From Alectoria sarmentosa (lineage: Eukaryota; Ascomycota; Lecanoromycetes; Lecanorales; Parmeliaceae): a stretch of 64,000 nucleotides of DNA. Location: assembly GCA_009733775.1 (NCBI GenBank), contig WOGZ01000080.1:1-64000 (forward strand). Reading direction: 5' to 3'. Both the position numbers and the translations under genes were made by a program. Each line of letters starts with the position of its first letter. Position 1 is the first letter of the stretch. Positions 38,000 to 49,792 of this stretch are shown piece by piece. A model generated the notes under the pieces. That model made no database searches and was not told the origin of the DNA. It saw only the letters and a program-made list of their open reading frames with translations.

Positions 38000-40767
38000 T
38001 TTTTTAAGATACGTAACGAGAATATTATATTAAATTTTAAAAAATTATTTTAAATTATATAACGTCTTTATAAACTTATAAACCTTATTTTCTTTATTTT
38101 TAATTTCAAATCTCATAAATTGCATCATATAAACTATCTTTTTAATATTATTATATAAAAAAATGATTTTAATATTCATTTATTCAAATTCTCAATTCAA
38201 GATTATTATAAAAACGAAAATGATTTTATAATTTATAAATTTGATTATTAAAACGAAAATTTCGTTAAAGTCGATTTTTTCTTATTGTTCGAAGTCATGA
38301 ATTATTTAATAAATTTTATGTTATACGATTTCGTCGATAAGATTTCTTTTGATTTTATAAATTCATTTATCTCTCAAAACACGCGCATTTAAAAATAAAT
38401 TCATTAAAATTCAAATGTTATTAATAATGAAAAAATCGATTTCGTTTTATATAATCATTTGTTAATGCATTTTGCGATAAAAATTCGTTATAATCTTTTT
38501 AAAGTTTTGAGATTTATAAAACTTAATGAAAATAATTTTTATTAATAAAACGAAAAAATTCGAAATGAAATTTCGATATAATTTCGTGATTTTGAATGAT
38601 TTTGTAATAAAAATAAATTTAAAAGCTTTATTAATTATGAAGCGAATAATAAATTTAATCGTTAATGTGAATAAAAATAAAAAAGTTGCAATATTATCGT
38701 TAAATGTATCAAATAATCGTTTTATGATAAAGTTCAAATTAAATGCGTTTAAAATGATTACGACTTTTAACGAAATCCTTTTTAAAATTAAAATGAAATT
38801 AAATAAATTATTAACTTTTTTTTTGATAATTATATATCTCTTTTAACGCTTCTTTTTTGAAATTATAAAAAAAAAAAAAAAAAAATTTAATGCTTAATGT
38901 TCTTAATGAGTTTACGTTTATTATAATAAATGTTAATTTATTTTTCGATGATAACGATGCTCAATTCGAAAAAAGTGAATTTAAAAAAAACATTATTAAT
39001 TCAATTAACATCAAAAACAATAATTATTTTATCACTATTTAAAAATATACGATAATTTTTATTTTAATAATTTAAAAAACGCTTTTTAACGACGCGATTT
39101 TGATATTTCTTTTAATTAATATTGCGAAAAAAAAATTAATAATAATCGATCTGATCGATAATACGTAAATGAAATACATTAAAAAAAATTCAATATTAAT
39201 CTCGAATAAAATAACGTTATAATCGATAACGAATTAAATATTGCGAAAAATATTAATCGTTTAAACGAATTTTATTTAATATTTTTAAGACAATTTTTTT
39301 TTTAAATATAACGTTTATTTTACGTTAAATAATAACGTTTAAATGTTTAAATTTATTATTCATTTAAGAATTATTAAATACAATTTTTTTTTTAAATAAT
39401 ATTTTTAAATAATCGAAAGATTTTCATTTAATAATTATCGAATTTAATATCGCAATTAATGCGAAAGCGAATATATTTATTATCATTATATTTTAAATCA
39501 TTAAAAATCATTTTAAACGCGATAAAAATTATTAAATTAAATTTATTAAACAACAAATAAACGTTAAATCGAAAAATTTTGTTATCAAAAAAGATAATTA
39601 TTCACTCAAAGTTATTTTAAAAGATATTAAATAAATTTTAAAAATCGTTATAAATTAAATCGTTTTATCACTTTTTAAAAATAATGTGTTATTTATATAA
39701 TTTCATTTTTATATTAATTATAAAACATAATTCGCAAGCATCGTCGAAAAGTGAAATAAAAAAATTCATTTCAACGCATATTTTAATCAACTTTTTGAAA
39801 TTTTGAACGTTTAAATGATCATAATGTGCGTGTCATATGCGAAAAATTATTTTATTAATTTGAGATTTCGATAAAGATTGAGATTTTTAATTATCAAAAA
39901 TAAATTTAATTAAAAACTCATCATAAATGAGAATCTCTTTATTAATGATTATTAAAATTAAAAAGATTTTCTCTCAAATATCGAGCGTATATAAATGATT
40001 TTAAATTCGTTTAAAAAAAACGTTGCTTTTTAATAATAATATCGTCGAAAACAAAAATTAAAAAAAAACCTTATTTCTTTAATTGTTTTTTAAAAATAAA
40101 ATTAAAATCATAATTAAACATAAATTAAACGTTTCGAAAAATTAAAATGCGTTTAATATTATTTATTTTGCATTTAAATTCGATATTTTCGAAATTGATA
40201 ATTATATAATTATTAATAAGATTATTTATAAAGCGTGAAAATTGAAAAAATTTAAAGATTTTAAAAATCGAAAAGATGTGAATCATATGTTAAATACATA
40301 TATAATCGCGAAACCAAAAAGAAAACATTGTTATTATAATAAATAAAACAATAATTTACGCTTTATCGATAACTTTGAATTTGATGTTATAAATCTTTTT
40401 ATTTAAAACGTTAAAGTTTGCGATAAATTCGAAAATCGATTTAAAAATAACGAAAATAATAAAAATGATAAAAATGATAAAATTAATGTGAACGATGAAA
40501 TAATGAACGATTTTGAATTAGATAATTATTACAATTACGTTAACGTTATCAAATTAATTTTTTAATTTTTTAATGAATTTGAATTCGAATTTTTTTTTGA
40601 TTACGTTTTTCATGATTATCACGATTATAATTATTATGATTATTATAATCATCGCGACTTTCGCGATCTTTTTTATTTATATCGTTTTCGTTTAAGCGCT
40701 TATTACGTGCATCGCACTCATTAATGTCGTATTAATTTTTTTTATAATGAACATAATATTTGCAAAT

Positions 40768-40971
40768 TTAAATATAAATGCGAAAATTGTTGAAATTTAC
40801 GCTCGCTTGAATACGATATTTGATAATATCTTTAACGATAATAAAAGCAAATACGAATTGTTGAATATATTCAAAAAAGTCGTCAATAATGACGATGAGC
40901 GCATACGTTTTTAAAATGAAATCGAATGAATTGATAACGATATTGAAAAATCGAATTATCGTATAATTCAA
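40768..40971 (-). pseudogene. H3 copia integrase core fragment
   Basis: The 67-codon fragment has a run of TYALIVIIDDFFEY followed by a Phe/Ala-rich strand. This fits the start of the integrase core (D...P......Y.L.ivDD.SRY.w.f.l..K). It lies 2.8 kb upstream of the RT on the same strand, giving the copia order integrase before RT. Confidence 0.75.
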
Positions 40972-40999
40972 TGTTCATCTGATCTCACGATCTTTATTA

Positions 41000-43096
41000 T
41001 AAACATTATAAATTTGAATATAATTCTCGCGATACGCATTGTATTGAAAATTCAATCTTTTATAAAAATGATAAATTTTTCAATTTTCATCGAAAAAAAT
41101 AATCGTTTAATCGAATTAATTCTTGAATTTTCAAATAACGTTTATAAAAATATTAATATATTCTTATAATTTATTTTCGCAAATGATTAAAATAAAAAAT
41201 TTTAATTTAAAAATAATAAAATTGAAAATATCAAAATTTCGAAACTTATATTTTTCGAACTTTTTTTAAACATTAAAAACATTAATGTGATATTCGATTT
41301 TATTTCGAAAATTGTCTTCGTAACGAATTTTCATTATCGTGTAAATTTTATTATATATTTCGATTTAGATTAAAACGTTTATTTTAATAATTAAACGATT
41401 ATTTAAAGCGTTTTTTATCTCAATAATAAGACTTTTAATAAACATAATTATATCGATTTCAATTTAATGTCACAATTCAATCAAATTCAAAAAATCTTAC
41501 ATTTAACATTTTCATTTGATATAATTAATAATTTTTATAAATATTTTAATTTTTTCAAATTGATTCAAAGAGATCGAAAATTTAATTTTAAAATGTTCGA
41601 ATATAATGTTTTAAGAAAGTTGATTTGAATTTTAAGATTTAAAAGCTCGCGAAATTTAAATTCGCGTTATTTATGTTCGAAAAAATGATTTGCGATAAAA
41701 TAAAGTTTAAAAAAAAAATTTGATTTGCGATATAAAGCTTTTAAAAATGATTAAGATAAGCGATATCGAAGAAATTGAACGTGCTTTAAAGCCAAAAAGG
41801 TCTTCATTTATAATAAACTTTAATAATAATTTAAAGATTGATTATTTCAAAATGAAAATGAAATCAACGTAAAAATTTAAAATAAAATCGTTATCGTTAT
41901 CGTTATCATTATCATTATTCAAAAAATATTCAAAAATTTATAAGATTTCGAGAATATAAAAAAAGTTTCGTTGAACTTTAAAATTGATTCGATATAATTT
42001 AAATTTTCATTTATGAAAAATCTTTGTCTCGCAATCGAAAAAATAATTTAATGATATTTAAAAAAATGATAAATTTAATAAATCTTAAAAAAAATATAAA
42101 GGCATAAAAATGTTATTTTAAAAAAAAATCATTTAATTTTATAAATCATAACGAATTTATAAAAAATACGTTATTCGAATTATATTAATCGTTTTAATAA
42201 TCAAAAGATTTTCAAAAAAAAACAATAAAATTTCGAAATCGAAAATAAAATTAATAATTTGATTTCGTTTATTTAAAACGTTTGAATATAATATCGTTAT
42301 TATTAAATCGTTTTATAATAAAAATTTCTTTTTCTTTAATTCTCGAAATAAAAGGTTTTTTTTTTTTGCGTTTTAATTTTAACGTGTTAAACACGCGAAA
42401 TAAAAAATGATTTCTCTTACTTTAATTATTAATTTAAATCTTTATTTTTAATTTTTTGATCTTTATTGCGAATATTTCGCAATTAAATTATTAATTATAA
42501 TTATCGTGATCGAGTTTTGAATGAAACGATTTATAAAACGAAAACATATCATTTATCATTTTAATGTGTTTCACGTAAAGAAATTAATAATGTTTTAAAA
42601 ATTTAACGATCATATAATCACGATCGCATAACAATTTTTAACAATTTCGATATATCACGATTATTTGCGATATATCTCAAATCGTTTTATTTTATTTTAA
42701 ACGAAAATGAGAACGATATAAATATTAACGAAAACGATCGAATATTAATAACGTTTCAGCGTTTAAAAAAGCGATGTTGATCTTTAAAGACGCTCATAAT
42801 TCTCGAAAAGACGTTATTAATTATCAAAAAAAACGCTTTAAATGCCGTTAATTTTTAACATTACTTTTTTTGCGTTCGTTTTTTTATAATTTTTGCGCGC
42901 TCTCATTGCGAGCGAATTATAATCATTTTAATTTAAATAATCATTTTATAATAAGCATTATTTATATCAAAAAGATTACGTTATATAAATGTAACGATTT
43001 TTATAATTAATGCTTTCATTGCGATAAATATAAAAACATTTGAAAATAATCTCAATTATAATGAATAATAAATAAATAATATTATAATAATGTCGA
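41000..43096 (-). pseudogene. H3 gag/protease region
   Basis: By position this stretch, between the 5' LTR and the integrase core, should encode gag and protease. It is too degraded to show a motif. No second element is seen inside. Confidence 0.4.
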
Positions 43097-43253
43097 TGCA
43101 AGTTCGAATTTATAATTTATTAAAATATGAAATAAAACACTTAATTGTATTGCTTTAAGAGTATTACGGAAAAAAGAGCGATCTATATACGGGCGCATTA
43201 ATAGTGCACGTGACGTCAAAAGGCTTGGCGTCACGTGACCCGGAATTTCAACA
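43097..43253 (-). repeat. 5' LTR of H3
   Basis: This is the better preserved of the two copies, with gcgtcacgtgacccgg retained. It ends aatttcaaca at 43253, followed by gaat. It carries the cacgtg/tgacgtca palindrome described separately. Confidence 0.85.
43207..43237. promoter_or_regulatory. Palindrome with E-box and CRE-like motifs in the H3 LTR
   Basis: cacgtgacgtca and tggcgtcacgtg form a 12-bp inverted repeat with one mismatch around a 7-base spacer. The arms contain CACGTG, the core bound by bHLH factors, and TGACGTCA, the core bound by bZIP CRE factors. The other LTR has the same arrangement at 35866-35896, somewhat mutated. Position in the LTR suggests a promoter or enhancer of the element; binding is inferred from motif identity only. 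Confidence 0.5.
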
Positions 43254-43257
43254 GAAT

Positions 43258-43446
43258 TCTACCCTTCTTTCGATCTTCTGAGAATTGGAGTTGATTGATG
43301 TGATAAACAAGCTGGGCTGGTCGGCAGATGATGAGTCGTCGACCTGAATGATGCAGTATGCCTGAGTGGTGGAGGACCTGATATCGTACAGTTGTTGTTA
43401 ATGAAGAAGCTTGACCAGACAATTGTATGTCGATGTTGCTATCAAA
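43258..43446 (-). other. Element B 5' leader with primer-binding site and start of ORF, hardly mutated
   Basis: On the minus strand, directly after the 5' LTR, comes tttgatagcaacatcgacat, the putative primer-binding site, and then about 170 bases of balanced composition with many CC, GG and CA dinucleotides. This is in sharp contrast to the rest of the element. The frame that joins the long ORF opens near 43395. No ATG in that frame is visible here, so the start is uncertain; an alternative frame starting at a TTG codon (43422) is also open. Confidence 0.6.
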
Positions 43447-43701
43447 TGTTGGAAATACGATTGATTGACTATGAGGTGCTTGTTAAGTTCATGATAAGCG
43501 ATACGATTATGGTTGACGACATAATGATATCGACAATGTGGTATATTAAAAACGTCATATTTTGGGTGATTGTAAGTTGATTGATTTTTCTATCAAAATT
43601 GACTATTTATCAATTTGTCAAGTCATAAATTTGGCAAGGTATCGTCTATTAAACAAATATAATAAACTTGACAACATAATAATATGACGATTCTCTTAAC
43701 A
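43447..43701 (-). repeat. 5' LTR of element B
   Basis: TGTTGGAAATACGA...CTCTTAACA, 255 bp. It retains more G and C than the 3' LTR (ggcaaggtatcgtc versus taataatatatta at the same place). The TSD cttcg follows at 43702-43706. Confidence 0.92.
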
Positions 43702-43706
43702 CTTCG

Positions 43707-45151
43707 CTCTGTTGTTTTTCGAAATAATTATACATTAAATCTTATTTTGAAAAGATACAATTTAATCGATTTATCAAATAATCAAAACCGTCTCATTTAT
43801 TTAAAGAAATTTAAAGTTATCAAATTATCAAGATTTATTTAAATGTTAAAACACGCTTAATCGTTTTATTTATATTATTAATTTTATTTAAATAGTTTTA
43901 AGTCATCTCATTGAAAGTTTTCACGTCGTCGAATTTTATAATATATTTCACATTATTATCGTAAATATTATTCTCATAATTAATAAAACATATAAGATCT
44001 TTTTAAATCTTTAATAATTAAAATAATTTTTTTCGTAACTTTTTAAAGACCTCGAAATTATAATTTTTATTTCGATATTTTTTATAAATGTAAAAAATAC
44101 GATTCGTAAAAATATATTTTTGAATTAACATTTTATAATAATTTTGAATAGTTATAAGATTTTAATATTTGATCGACTTCTCAAAATTCTGAAAAAGGTG
44201 GCATTTTTATAAAACTTATATGATAGCTTGATAAAAAATGTCTCATCGTTATTTAAAAATATTTTTCAAGTTCGAATTAAGAGTTATAAAGACGATTATT
44301 TTATTAATTATTCGAATTTCGAATATGAGCAATTTAAAAAAAGAATTAAATCGATTCAAATTTCTTTTAAACAATCTTTAAAATAATACATTTTATTTAA
44401 ATATGCGAAAGAAATTAATTTACGTTATATATAAAGCATCGTTATTATAAATACGAAATCTAAATCAAATTTGATTTCGTTTATATTTTTTTATATAAAA
44501 ATCTTTATAACAAATTTTTAATTTTCGAAATCTTAAATTTGTTTTAAGTTATCGCTTATATTTTTTCTTTTTCGATAAATAATTTTTCGAATTTATTTCG
44601 AAATGCGAGTATTAACTTTTGAACTTTTTTATTAAAATTGATGTTTTGAAATTCATTATCAAATAAATAGCGTTAGATTTAACGAAAATTAATGTTTTCA
44701 AAAAAGATCGATCAATTTGCGTTTTTTATGAATTTTTTTTGATTTTAATCGAGATGTTAAAAATGTTGTTTTAAAAACATAAAATGTTATATTTCAAAGA
44801 TATAATCTAAAATTAATCGTTTTATTATATTTTATATCATAGATGTTAAAAAGAAATCGATAAAATCAGAGAAAATTATAAGTTATTTACGTATTAAATT
44901 TCAAATATCATTAAATCTTTTAACGCCGCGCTTTTATAAATTTATTCACATTATTAAATTGAATTTTTTAATATCGTCGAACTTTAAATTCTTTTTTAAA
45001 CATATATGATATTATATAAAAATGATTAATAACTTTATTGTTATTGATAAAAAATGAAAATAAATTATTTTCATTTTATTTCGGATTTTTTTTTAATTTT
45101 ATTATAATAATAATAAAATTTTTAAAATATGATAAATTTAATGTATAAAAT
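43707..45151 (-). mobile_element. LINE copy 2, second segment
   Basis: This aligns with LINE copy 1 from about 21405 to 22880, starting ctctgttgtttttcgaaata against gtcccgttatttttcgggat. It is noncoding or the 3' end of the RT ORF. The last five bases, aaaat, are the TSD of gypsy2. Confidence 0.85.
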
Positions 45152-45386
45152 TGTCATGGTTTCTTTCTTATATGTCTATGTCATATCTGCATCAATACCT
45201 GCACCAGTATTTAATATGCCCGATATATTCGATATGCCTTCATATTTGCGCTAATCCATATCTAACTTAGCGCCTTAACGAGTGCGCATCTTCTTCGTGA
45301 TATCGCCCTTTATAATTATTCTTCATAAATGATATTTTTTATATATTATCAATACAAGTCATTACACACACATTAAGTCTTTAACA
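45152..45386 (+). repeat. 5' LTR of gypsy2
   Basis: TGTCATGGTTTC...GTCTTTAACA, 235 bp. Against the 3' LTR I count about 25 transitions and no transversion. In this copy the losses are mainly G-to-A. Confidence 0.93.
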
Positions 45387-45479
45387 TAATAATATTTATC
45401 TCTTTTTTAAACAATAGCGAGTTATTAACGAAATTGAAAATGTATTCAAAAAAACGCATCAATCACGATAAAATTTTAT

Positions 45480-47340
45480 TATTAACATCTTGATGATAAT
45501 ACGTCAAAAACTCAAAACGCGAATCAAATTAATGAATTCGCGAGATCAACCAAAAGAGAGCGATCGTTTTAATTTTATAAATAATCAAATTTCAATCATA
45601 ATCACGTCAAAGTTTTTCATTTACGAAAAATTAAGATTACGAACAAAAAATGAAATCAACATTTCATCGAACTTTTTCATAAATCCGAAAATAACGTTTA
45701 TATCAAAATTTATTGAGACACAGGATTAAAGTTAAAACATTATAACAAATATAATAAGCGAAATGCAATATCCTTCATTATCTAACAATTTCAATAAAAA
45801 TGATCAAAATTCGGATCGTGAAAATCCGTTTTCATTTAATATAATTCAAATAAAAAAATCATCAAAAGACGTTTTAAAAGGCGCTTAACCGAAAATGTCC
45901 GCGAATCGTCAAAAAAAACTACGTCAACGCGTCAAAAAATTCACCATCGAATTAAACGACCTTTAAAACGAAATGTTATTTACGAATATTATTAAAGACG
46001 ACGCGAATTTTATTTATGCGATCATTAATTTATTCGAAAACTTTATTAATAATGCAATCAAATCTCTTGAAAAATAACGTGATACACTTAAAAATATGAT
46101 TAAAAATGTTTAAATTTATCGAAAAAACTTAATCGTATTTCAATAAAAAAACATATAAATCGATAAAGAAGCAAATGAAGTCAAAATCAAATTTCATATT
46201 TTAATTTATTAATTGAAAAATGTTAACACGCGTGTTGTCAAAAAAGAAGAAAATGTTGCGAAGATTCGATAATTATGAAACAAATATCGTATTACAACGA
46301 AGAATTTATATCGTGAAAATAAACAACTTAAAATTATTATTACGACGTCACATAAAAAGAAATTAATGAATTTCGATGCGAAAAAACATCATATAAAGAT
46401 TCGTTCACGTTATAATAACGCTTCTCTTTTTAATTTCCTAAAAAAAAACAATCGACATTACACACCTATTATAAAAACAAATGTTACGAATACGAAAACC
46501 GTTATCAATATCAATAAATATTATTCGAACGTGAAAAACTTTGAGAATTTCAAAAAAGATCATTATAAATGAAATAATTAACGTATATATCTTTATGCGA
46601 AGTTTAAACAAAGTGTTGAATAATTTTTTATTAAATTAAACAAAATCGGTTATATAAAAGATTATTGCAAAAACACGATTTTCGATATTATTAAAATTCA
46701 TTCGAATATAACTCATCACAATTTTTATTTCACGACAAACGAAATAATTAAAAAATTAAAAAACATGTTTGAAATATATAATAAACTTGTCAAATCAAAT
46801 GTTGAATTTCATAATTCAAATTTCGATATAAATGTCAAAAACAAAAAGAAATCTTTTAAAACCTTTTACGCCCGTTTTAATACAATCATCGCTTCTTTGA
46901 ATTATATAAACATTTCAAAATGTTTAATTTGAAACGATTGATCAATATACGATTGAAATATCGAATTTTTAACGAAAATTTTATTTCATTTCGAAACATA
47001 ATCGCTCGTTTACGTTATATCGTCATAAATTTAAAAATCATCGATAATGCTCTTTTAAATAAAGATAAAAAATCCGAAAACGATTAAAAAACAGTTGAAA
47101 AATTCATTAAATCATTAACACGTAATAATAATTTTTTCTTCGATAAAGAGAGAAGCAACAATCGATTAAACAATTTTAAACAAATCTTTTTATATCAAAA
47201 TATTGAATATTATTATTTAAAAACTTTAATTAATCGCATTGTTAAAGAGAATCGTTATTGAAAATGTCTTAAAATTAATTATCGTTTTGATAATGATAAT
47301 GCGTTATATCAAAACGCAAAATAATTTAACAAAAATCAAA
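45480..47340 (+). pseudogene. gypsy2 gag
   Basis: This region has long open fragments at 45490-45729 and 46366-46572, both basic and Asn/Lys-rich. Near 47255 the translation gives NRYWKCLKINYRF (with TGA read as Trp) followed by an Asp/Asn stretch. It resembles a degraded CCHC knuckle in which Cys and Gly/His have been changed. The size and position fit a gypsy Gag. Confidence 0.6.
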
Positions 47341-48430
47341 TTGAAATTATAATGAAAATTGTGAAAATCGAAATGAAGAAATAAAAGTTTATCGAATTTT
47401 TTAAAAAATCGAAAAATTAAATATTCTTGATTAAATCGTTATCAAAAACCTAAAAAAGCGTTTGCGCATAAGAATTAAAGAATTAAAAAATAAAAACTTT
47501 ATTCTCGCTTTAATCACGCTTTTCGCTTATATCGTCGCTATTAAAACATCATTATAACATGGATAATAATTAAACTTTCGTGAATAAATTCATATTAATA
47601 AAAATGTTATTAAAATCGATTATCTTACGAATATTAAAGTCTTTATATATAACTTTGTAAACGTTACCTTTATTATAAAAAACAAGTTATCGAAAATAAT
47701 TTTATTTAAATTTTATAAATTGCGCTTAGTTGATGATAAGTTTGCATTGAATATTATACACATAATCTTAATCAAATTGATTATCGAAGATTATATAAAA
47801 AATTTATGATATCTCGTCATCGCATTTGAATAATTTGATATTATTTTGAAAATGTTATAATTAAAATAATATGATCTTTATATTTTATTCAAGAAGAAAA
47901 TCATCACACTTAATTTTAATTATTATATACTATCGTATTATTTATGATATAATAAACTTATAATAATTCATAATAATAATAAAAATCAAAAAATTTCTTA
48001 TTCAAAAAATTTCTCTCAACACGTTAACATAACAAAAATCTTCGTCTTCGCATTCATAAAAATGATGAAAAAATTTAAAAATGAGATCATCGTAATGTGA
48101 TCTTAAAATTTCGAACAATTATTTCAATCTTCTTTTTTTAAAAGAATTAAATTCACGATGAACGTATTTATAATAACGACGAACGATTACGAAAAGTTTT
48201 TCAATAAAATAAGAAAGAAATTTTTCATTTTAAAATAATTAAAAAAACGCGTACTCAAAGCATATTATAAATGAATTGAAATATAAAACCTCATAAAGAT
48301 AAACAAATTATTATCAAATCGTTTTATAAATCACGAAATACATCTCAAAAAAAAGGTTTTATTATTTATAAAAAGAGTTTATAACATATTTAAAAAACAG
48401 ATATTAATAATCAAAAAATATATTGATGAA

Positions 48431-49592
48431 ATGTTAAAAAAGGGATATATTCGACTTAGCACATTTTCATATATCGCTTTTATCTTAATTATAAAGAAGT
48501 CGAATAAAGAATTTAAACTTTATATCGATTATCGAGTTTTCAATGCTCTCATCGTCTTCAATCAAAACGCATCGTTATTAATTAAGAAAATCTTTATCAA
48601 ATTTTACGCAATTCGAATTTATAACAAATTCGATATCATAATTATTTTTAACGAGATTCGAATAAAAAAAGATTACCTTAAGGGGAATACCCCATCTGGG
48701 AATTTTAAGTGTATTGAACATTAATAAACAATAATAACTCATTCGCGTCAACGGAGGGGACTGCATAATAGCGCAGAAACACCCAATTATAAATAACTTT
48801 ACATTCTTCAAAATGAACGTTAATATTCATTAATAAAGATGTTTCATCATTATCAAATTATATAAAATGTATCGTTGATTGTAAATCGATAGAAAGTCAA
48901 TAAAGAGTCAATGAAGAGTCAATGAACAATTGATGAAAAGTTGATTTTAAATAATTTACGATTAATTTAAATTTAATAGATTACGGTAATATTCGTATTT
49001 TTTGAAAAATTTCTTTAAGTTCGATAGGGCTATAAGACTATATATATTGATTTTTTATATAAAATTTTCGAAAAAAATCGAAAAATTGAAAAATAAATAA
49101 TGTGGCGTTGATATTTCGTAAGATATATGTTAAGCGAAATACCCGCTTTAGTGCAAACTTTATTATACTTAATATATAATTTGGGAATTATCGATTAAAT
49201 ATATATTAACTGTAAATATATGTTAATGTAGCATTTTTACAAATGAGCAATTAATGAACCATCAATGAAAAGTTGACGGAAAGTCGATTTCAACATGAAA
49301 TCAATGAAATCAACACGTTCCATTTTCAAGTCGCGTGTTTCCCCTAAGATATAAAGAAAAAATAACCTTTCTCATTAAATATGATTTTTATAAATATATA
49401 ATAATGTTATTTGATTTATATAACGCTTTTATCACATTTTAAACGTTTATTAATAACGTGTTAAAAGAATATTTAAACGTCTTCTGCACAACGTATTTTA
49501 ACGATATTCTTATTTATAATAATATTAAAAAAAAGCACGTTCTTCACATAAAGAAAGTTTTAAAAAAACTTTAACAAATTAACCTTTACTTC
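48431..49592 (+). pseudogene. gypsy2 reverse transcriptase, interrupted by a MITE
   Basis: The first part (48431-48675) begins MLKKGYIRLSTFSYIAFILI and continues KLYIDYRVFNALI and YNKFDIIIIFNEIRIKKD: the LEKG.IRPS.SP.A.P...V and D.R.LN, KFD...A...IR blocks of gypsy RT. The second part, from 49352, gives TFLIKYDFYKYIIMLFDLYN and the catalytic TTYFNDILIYNN (49494-49505), where YLDD has become Y-F-N-D. The MITE lies between codons of KKD and the KEKITF stretch, and removing it with one TA restores the frame. A solo LTR interrupts further on at 49593. Confidence 0.92.
48676..49349. mobile_element. MITE-like DNA transposon, 674 bp, TA target duplication
   Basis: The left end reads CCTTAAGGGGAATACCCC and the right end, inverted, TCTTAGGGGAAACACGCG: imperfect terminal inverted repeats. 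TA flanks both sides (48674-48675, 49350-49351). It contains no transposase. Subterminal sequence holds several copies of agtcaatgaa/atcaatgaaaagttga. TA duplication and size fit a Tc1/mariner-type MITE. It is less mutated than the surrounding gypsy2 sequence. Open frames reported across its left border are chance continuations of the RT. Confidence 0.85.
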
Positions 49593-49792
49593 TGTCACGG
49601 CAAGCAAGTAGCTTGGCAAGGTACGTGGTCTGGCGAGGTACCTGCCTTGCCACTGAGGTTTGCCTGCCAAGGAAGTACCTTGGCAAGATTCTTAGCTCAG
49701 CATGATAAATAGTCAGATTTCTAAGTAGCAAGAATCAAGCTTGATACATCACACAATGCATAGATGCTTCTGTCATGACAACTATCATGACA
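49593..49792 (-). repeat. Solo LTR of the G family, almost unmutated
   Basis: The 200-bp segment starts TGTCACGGCAAGC and ends ATCATGACA, with TSD acttc at 49588-49592 and 49793-49797. Its reverse complement aligns with the G1 LTRs. It keeps runs such as ggcaaggtacgtggtctggc that are destroyed in the G1 copies. Removing it with one TSD copy joins the RT frame (INLYF before, DINKCDF after). An intact element probably inserted here and was lost by LTR recombination, or the solo LTR escaped mutation because it is short. Confidence 0.9.

Larger units (their letters stand above)
35752..43253 (-). mobile_element. Element H3: Ty1/copia retrotransposon nested in B
   Basis: Direct repeats 35752-35912 (161 bp) and 43097-43253 (157 bp) bound a 7.5 kb element. 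The flanking duplication is gaat (35748-35751 and 43254-43257; a fifth base does not match). The minus strand encodes a copia integrase core (40768-40971) and RT (37769-37999). Its 3' noncoding region shares hairpins with H1 and H2, but its LTR differs from their 116-bp LTR, so it is a separate subfamily. It inserted into B after B had landed in the LINE. Confidence 0.87.
33208..43701 (-). mobile_element. Element B: 3.0 kb non-autonomous LTR retrotransposon with one long ORF, interrupted by H3
   Basis: Two 255-bp LTRs (33208-33462 and 43447-43701) and a perfect TSD, cttcg (33203-33207, 43702-43706), define it. Removing H3 leaves about 2.99 kb. I see no RT, integrase or RNase H in the remaining internal sequence. 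Instead a single minus-strand frame stays open, apart from RIP-type stops, through almost the whole interior. The putative primer site TTGATAGCAACA resembles those of gypsy elements A and G1, so it may have been mobilised by gypsy proteins; that is inference. Confidence 0.88.

Noticed and set aside
41891..41920. Short cgttat/cattat tandem run as a satellite or CRISPR
   Set aside because: Only about five degenerate 6-base units inside H3; an ordinary microsatellite with no spacers.
43231..43422. 63-codon minus-strand open stretch as a small independent gene
   Set aside because: It lies in the leader of B and crosses into the H3 LTR; it starts at TTG and is not conserved elsewhere in the window.
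48578..48811. 77-codon minus-strand open stretch over the gypsy2/MITE border
   Set aside because: Spans a transposon junction and lies antisense to the RT, so it is not a gene.
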